Origin: Archangiaceae bacterium
Lineage (GTDB): Bacteria; Myxococcota; Myxococcia; Myxococcales; Myxococcaceae
Direction of reading: 5' to 3'
Assembly: GCA_016714225.1 (NCBI GenBank)
Contig: JADJNS010000007.1
Coordinates: 124,001 to 188,000, forward strand
Length of the DNA: 64,000 nucleotides
Shown: positions 60,577-64,000 of the stretch, one piece after another
How positions within the stretch are numbered: the first letter of the stretch is position 1
How the letters are laid out: every line of letters begins with the position of its first letter
Notes under the pieces: generated by a model
Database searches by the model: none
Told to the model about the DNA's origin: nothing
What the model saw: the letters and a program-made list of their open reading frames with translations, nothing else
Made by a program: the position numbers and the translations under genes

Positions 60577-63228
60577 TCAGTTGTCGGCGGGCTTGTTGCC
60601 GAAGCGAATCGTCCGCAGCTTCGGCAACGGCTGCGCCGCCGGCAGCGCGCCGGTTGCCGCAGCCGACGGAGCCGCAGCCGACGGAGCCGCAGCCGACGGA
60701 GCCGCAGCCGACGGCGCCGCAGCCGACGGCGCCGCAGCCGACGGCGCCGCAGCCGACGGCGCCGCAGCCGACGGCGCCGCAGCCGACGGAGCCGCAGCCG
60801 ACGGAGCCGCAGCCGACGGAGCCGCAGCCGACGGCGCCGCAGCCGACGGCGCCGCAGCCGACGGAGCCGACGGAGCCGACGGAGACTCTGGGGACGAACC
60901 CGCGCTGGTCGAGGCTGGCGCCCTTTCTTCCCGCGGCGCGGTCAAAAAGGGCGCCAGGTTCGCCGGCACGACGGCCGGCGCCGCCCTCGGAGTCTCATCC
61001 CACGGGGGAGCAGTCTCGTCCGAGCCTGCGGGCGAAAGATTCAGCCGGCGCAGCGACGGCGCTGCAGTGGGAGAACCGACGTTCGCGCCACGCACCTCAT
61101 CTCCTCCCCCTTCCGTCACCGCGCCTTCGCCAGCCTCCCCGACGCGAGCGATCGTGGGCACGGCCGCCCCCGCATCTGCCGAGCCAGCCGCCACGGCCGC
61201 CACGGCCCCCGGCTTCGGAGGTGCCTTGAGCTTCTCCTTCAGCCCTCCGAAGAACGTGGCCACCTGGCCCGGCGCCGGCGGCACCGACTCACCGACCAGG
61301 TCGATCACCTCGACCAGCGCCTCGGGCAGGTCGCCCAGAAACCGCGAAGGGGTGCGATCGAGCAGCTTGCCCCGCTTCACCCGGTGCGCGGCGCGGGTGA
61401 GCACCAGGCGCTCGCGTGCGCGGGTGATACCGACATACGCGAGGCGGCGCTCCTCTTCGGGGTTGGGCGGCTCGCCCTGCATACCGGAGTGCGGCAGCAG
61501 GTCCTCTTCCATGCCGATGAGGAACACCAGCCGCCACTCCAGCCCCTTCGCCGAGTGCAAGGTCATCAGCGTGACCTGGCCGTGGCCGACCTTGTCCTCT
61601 TCCTCCTCGCGGGTGTCGAGCGAGAGGCGGTGCAGGTAGTCCATCAGCTGGGCGCGGGTGCCCTCGCGCTTCTCGAAGTTCTCCAGCGATCGAATCAGAT
61701 CGTCGATCGCGCGAACCTTGCGATCGGCGGCCGTGGCCGACGACGCCCCGGCCCGCGCCGCGTCGGCGAAGCCGATCTCCGCCAGCAGCTCGCGGGTGGT
61801 GTGCGCCAGGTTGCCGCGGTTGTAGATGCCGCGGTACCGCTCCATCAGCGCGTGGAACTCCTGAACCTTCTCCGCCGCGCCGCGCGGCAGGTCGGGCACC
61901 TGCTCGGGCGCCTTGAAGACCTCCCAGAGCGGCAGCTCGTTGGTCTGCGCGTGGCTCGACAGTCGCTCGAGCGTCACGTCGCCGATGCCGCGCGCCGGCA
62001 CGTTGACGATGCGGAGCAGCGACACCTCGTCTTTCGCGTTGGCCAGCACCTTGAAGTACGCGATCACGTCGCGCACCTCGCGCTTGTCGAAGAACTCCTG
62101 GCCGCCGATCACCTCGTAGGTCTGCTGCTGCTCGCGCAGCGCCTCTTCCACCGGCCGCGACTGCCCGTTGGTGCGGTAGAGCACCGCGATCTCTCCGGGC
62201 CGCAGCCCCGACGCCACCGCCTTCTTCACTTCGAAGGCGACCCAGCGCGCCTCTTCGTTCTCGTCGGGCGCCGCCACCGTCTGAATGGTCAGCCCGCCGA
62301 GCTGGTCCGTCCACATGCGCTTGTCTTTGCGGTCGGGGTTCTTCGCGATCACCGCGTTGGCGGCGTCGAGAATCACCGAGCTGCTGCGGTAGTTCTGCTC
62401 GAGCCGCACCTCGCGCCCGCCCGGGAAGTGCCGCTCGAAGTCGAGAATGTTGCGCACCTCGGCGCCGCGCCAGCTGTAGATGCACTGGTCGTCGTCGCCG
62501 ACCACGCAGACGTTCTTTCTCTCACCGGCGAGGTGCACCAACAGCTCGAGCTGCGCGGCGTTGGTGTCCTGGTACTCGTCGACCATCAGGTACCGGTAGC
62601 GGTCGTTGTACTTCTGCTTCACCTCGGGCTTGAGCTCGAACAGCCGCGCGGGCAGCAGCAGCAGGTCGTCGAAGTCGACCGCGCCCTGCGCCTTGAGCGC
62701 CAGCTGATACAGCGGGAACACCAGGTGCGCGACCAGGTCGTAGTCGTCGCCCTGCTCTTCAGGCTTGGGCTGCGGCTCGGTGCGCGCGTTCTTGTGCCGC
62801 GAGATGATCGCCAGCACCTTGCGCGCGTCGAACTGGCGGTCGTCGACGTTCCGCTCCTTCATCGCGCGGCGAATGATCGAGATCTGATCGCCCATGTCGG
62901 CGATGGCGAACTTCTTCGGGTAGCCGAGCTTCGGCGCGTGCTCGCGCATCACCTCGGCTCCGAACGCGTGAAAGGTGCACAGGGTGACGTACTTCGCCTG
63001 CGGCCCGGCCAGCTTGATTGCGCGCTCGCGCATCTCGCTGGCGGCCTTGTTGGTGAACGTCACGCACAAGATCGCCGAAGCCGGCACCTTCTTCTTCTGC
63101 ATCAGCCACGCGAGCCGGTGAATGATCACCCGCGTCTTGCCCGAGCCCGCGCCGGCCAGCACCAACAGCGGCCCATCGGTGGTCATCACCGCTTCTCGCT
63201 GGGGTGCGTTGAGGCTCGAGAGATCCAC
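60577..63228 (-). CDS. UvrD/Rep-family DNA helicase with APSAA-repeat tail
   Basis: The 883-residue product has all SF1A helicase motifs: AGAGSGKTRV, TFTNKAASEMRER, VDEYQDTN, VVGDDDQCIYSWRG, LEQNYRSS, LMTLHSAKGLEW and RRLAYVGITRARERL. It unwinds 3-prime to 5-prime in repair or replication restart. The catalytic core ends near residue 665. A Pro/Ala-rich tail of about 215 residues follows, with about 14 tandem APSAA units (about 787-856), and the protein ends with a short basic motif (LRTIRFGNKPADN). No Tudor-like RNAP-binding domain of UvrD/PcrA is seen, so it may be closer to Rep. It diverges from the Cys-ladder gene across 103 bases. Confidence 0.9.
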   Translation of the reverse strand: MDLSSLNAPQREAVMTTDGPLLVLAGAGSGKTRVIIHRLAWLMQKKKVPASAILCVTFTNKAASEMRERAIKLAGPQAKYVTLCTFHAFGAEVMREHAPKLGYPKKFAIADMGDQISIIRRAMKERNVDDRQFDARKVLAIISRHKNARTEPQPKPEEQGDDYDLVAHLVFPLYQLALKAQGAVDFDDLLLLPARLFELKPEVKQKYNDRYRYLMVDEYQDTNAAQLELLVHLAGERKNVCVVGDDDQCIYSWRGAEVRNILDFERHFPGGREVRLEQNYRSSSVILDAANAVIAKNPDRKDKRMWTDQLGGLTIQTVAAPDENEEARWVAFEVKKAVASGLRPGEIAVLYRTNGQSRPVEEALREQQQTYEVIGGQEFFDKREVRDVIAYFKVLANAKDEVSLLRIVNVPARGIGDVTLERLSSHAQTNELPLWEVFKAPEQVPDLPRGAAEKVQEFHALMERYRGIYNRGNLAHTTRELLAEIGFADAARAGASSATAADRKVRAIDDLIRSLENFEKREGTRAQLMDYLHRLSLDTREEEEDKVGHGQVTLMTLHSAKGLEWRLVFLIGMEEDLLPHSGMQGEPPNPEEERRLAYVGITRARERLVLTRAAHRVKRGKLLDRTPSRFLGDLPEALVEVIDLVGESVPPAPGQVATFFGGLKEKLKAPPKPGAVAAVAAGSADAGAAVPTIARVGEAGEGAVTEGGGDEVRGANVGSPTAAPSLRRLNLSPAGSDETAPPWDETPRAAPAVVPANLAPFLTAPREERAPASTSAGSSPESPSAPSAPSAAAPSAAAPSAAAPSAAAPSAAAPSAAAPSAAAPSAAAPSAAAPSAAAPSAAAPSAAAPSAAAPSAAATGALPAAQPLPKLRTIRFGNKPADN
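60661..60870. repeat. 15-bp minisatellite coding for APSAA tail of helicase
   Basis: Thirteen full AGCCGACGG(A/C)GCCGC units run from 60661 to 60855, followed by shorter 9-base GCCGACGGA units. The A/C variants come in blocks (three A, five C, three A, two C), showing local duplication. On the plus strand the same DNA reads as DGAAA repeats, which is a shadow. Confidence 0.9.
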
Positions 63229-63331
63229 GGTGCGGGTCGCGCCTCATACCCGATGCCGCCGCGCGATCGCCATGTGGGAGCAGCGGCTGAAGTCTCGCTG
63301 CCTCGAATCAGCTGGGGTAGAAACTGCCTTC

Positions 63332-63808
63332 GTGGCGAAAGAAAAGAAGCCCGCCCCCGACCCGGCCGCCGCACGTGAGCTGATCGTTCGCCTCGACCGG
63401 CGCACCTTCCTCGAAGAGCTCAACCGCCTCACCGCCGGTTTCTCGGCCGACCCGGGCAACCCCGGCAGCTACAACTGCGAAGGGTGCCTCCGCTGCGCGA
63501 ACTGCATGTTCTGCAAGACCTGCGAGGCCTGCCACCAGTGCACCCACTGCACCGGCTGCGAGCTCTGCAACAACTGCAGCCACTGCGTCGACAGCAAGTC
63601 GCTGCACTCGTGCGCCTACTGCGTGCAGAGCGAGAACTGCACCACCTCGGCGTACCTGGTGCTCTGCAAGAACCTGTCTGACAGCACCTACTGCTTCGGC
63701 TGCGTGGGCCTGTCCAAGAAGGACTTCCACATTCTCAACGTGGGGTTCAACCGGCAGGAGTACTTCGAGCTCACCAAGCGGCTGCGCAAAGAGCTCAACA
63801 TCCGCTGA
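63332..63808 (+). CDS. Period-3 cysteine-ladder protein
   Basis: The 158-residue product has a short basic N-terminus and 19 cysteines. All lie at positions 49+3n: thirteen consecutive (49-85), then 94, 97, 103, 112, 121 and 124. The other register positions between 88 and 118 are Ser or Leu. The segment CFGCVGLSKKDFHILN followed by RQEYFELTKR ends the protein. Similar CFGCVGL...ILN endings occur in Cys-rich proteins of uncultured bacteria, from memory and not checked. The regular register suggests a solenoid with an inward Cys column, perhaps metal-binding or redox. Starts at GTG; no signal peptide. Confidence 0.75.
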   Translation: MAKEKKPAPDPAAARELIVRLDRRTFLEELNRLTAGFSADPGNPGSYNCEGCLRCANCMFCKTCEACHQCTHCTGCELCNNCSHCVDSKSLHSCAYCVQSENCTTSAYLVLCKNLSDSTYCFGCVGLSKKDFHILNVGFNRQEYFELTKRLRKELNIR

Positions 63809-63946
63809 GCAGCAAGAGGGCACGGCGGCGGTCGAGCTGCTCCGAGGTCGAGGCGCCCGCGAGGACCGCGCCGAGTGGCCTGCTGTTGGCCATGAGCACC
63901 GACCGGAGCGGGCCTCGAAGAGCTCGGGGCAGATCGGCCGCCGCGC

Positions 63947-64000
63947 TCACATCATGCGCAGCAGGTAGCACTTGAGGTACTCGGTCTCGTGCAGCCCGAA
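63947..64000 (-). CDS. C-terminal end of an unidentified gene (partial)
   Basis: The last 54 bases, read on the minus strand, give an in-frame ending FGLHETEYLKCYLLRMM and a TGA at 63947-63949. The gene continues beyond the window, so the family is not identified. Bases 63809-63946 hold nothing recognisable. Confidence 0.5.
   Translation of the reverse strand, partial: FGLHETEYLKCYLLRMM

Noticed and set aside
60494..61639. Plus-strand frame with DGAAA repeats
   Set aside because: This is the antisense shadow of the helicase tail; the helicase frame has all conserved motifs.
1..64000. tRNA, rRNA, CRISPR array, insertion sequence, prophage
   Set aside because: Read through on both strands; no tRNA-like fold, rRNA-like segment, spaced direct-repeat array, transposase or phage gene was recognised. 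A tRNAscan and Rfam search would settle it.

Overview
The window is GC-rich bacterial DNA, densely packed with genes, with strong G/C preference at third codon positions and many GTG starts. Several features point to a myxobacterium (phylum Myxococcota, probably the Myxococcus/Archangium side). Three exported proteins end in a MYXO-CTERM-type tail (a CGC or CGCG motif, a hydrophobic helix, then arginines). Lipoproteins are numerous, PilT is present, and FHA/DUF4388, TPR and CHAT domains occur with secreted Cys-rich proteins. The genus cannot be fixed from the sequence alone. No rRNA, tRNA, CRISPR array, prophage or insertion sequence was found.

Layout. 1-7.6 kb: a cytochrome c/copper-monooxygenase-like lipoprotein converges on a four-gene minus-strand operon. 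That operon encodes an ECF-like sigma factor, a single-span membrane protein (candidate anti-sigma), a TPR-CHAT caspase-like lipoprotein and a subtilisin-like lipoprotein. 7.7-15.1 kb: a Cys-rich lipoprotein, an exported protein of unknown function and a 1776-residue alpha-2-macroglobulin. 15.1-18.9 kb: a pilin-like protein, a LysR regulator, a small heme lipoprotein, a frameshifted CAP-domain lipoprotein and a remnant of a Cys-rich gene. 19-27.7 kb: a carbohydrate region with two MGH1/GH63-like glycosidases, a PHP hydrolase coupled to an SSS symporter, a Kelch lipoprotein and a tail-anchored protein. 27.7-33.1 kb: a VIT/VWA protein, a GT-C-like membrane protein and an unknown membrane protein. 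33.2-38.2 kb: a metallo-beta-lactamase-fold protein followed by an iron-type ABC importer whose ATPase lacks Walker B. 38.2-43.9 kb: a transglutaminase/lipoprotein pair, an M61 peptidase, a small lipoprotein, RNase HII and a DUF2325-like protein.

44-51 kb is a long minus-strand run in the order recX, bamD, an unknown gene, TPR, FHA-DUF4388, selD, amidase, rph and rdgB. 51.0-51.9 kb is an acidic-tailed hypothetical. 51.9-52.8 kb is the only long gene-free stretch; it holds a diverged direct-repeat pair, an inverted repeat and a perfect hairpin. 52.8-57.3 kb carries pilT, hisS, rplM-rpsI with a shared terminator hairpin, and a plsC-like acyltransferase. 57.3-60.5 kb has two tandem MYXO-CTERM paralogues. 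60.6-63.2 kb is a UvrD/Rep-type helicase with an APSAA-repeat tail. 63.3-63.8 kb encodes a small protein in which all 19 cysteines share one three-residue register. The last 54 bases hold the C-terminus of an unidentified minus-strand gene.

Three things stand out: the envelope-facing sigma/CHAT/subtilisin operon, the period-3 cysteine protein, and several genes altered by or built on GC-rich minisatellites (a one-base shift in the CAP gene, long repeat linkers in three other genes). Four-base stop/start overlaps are very common here and argue for widespread translational coupling.
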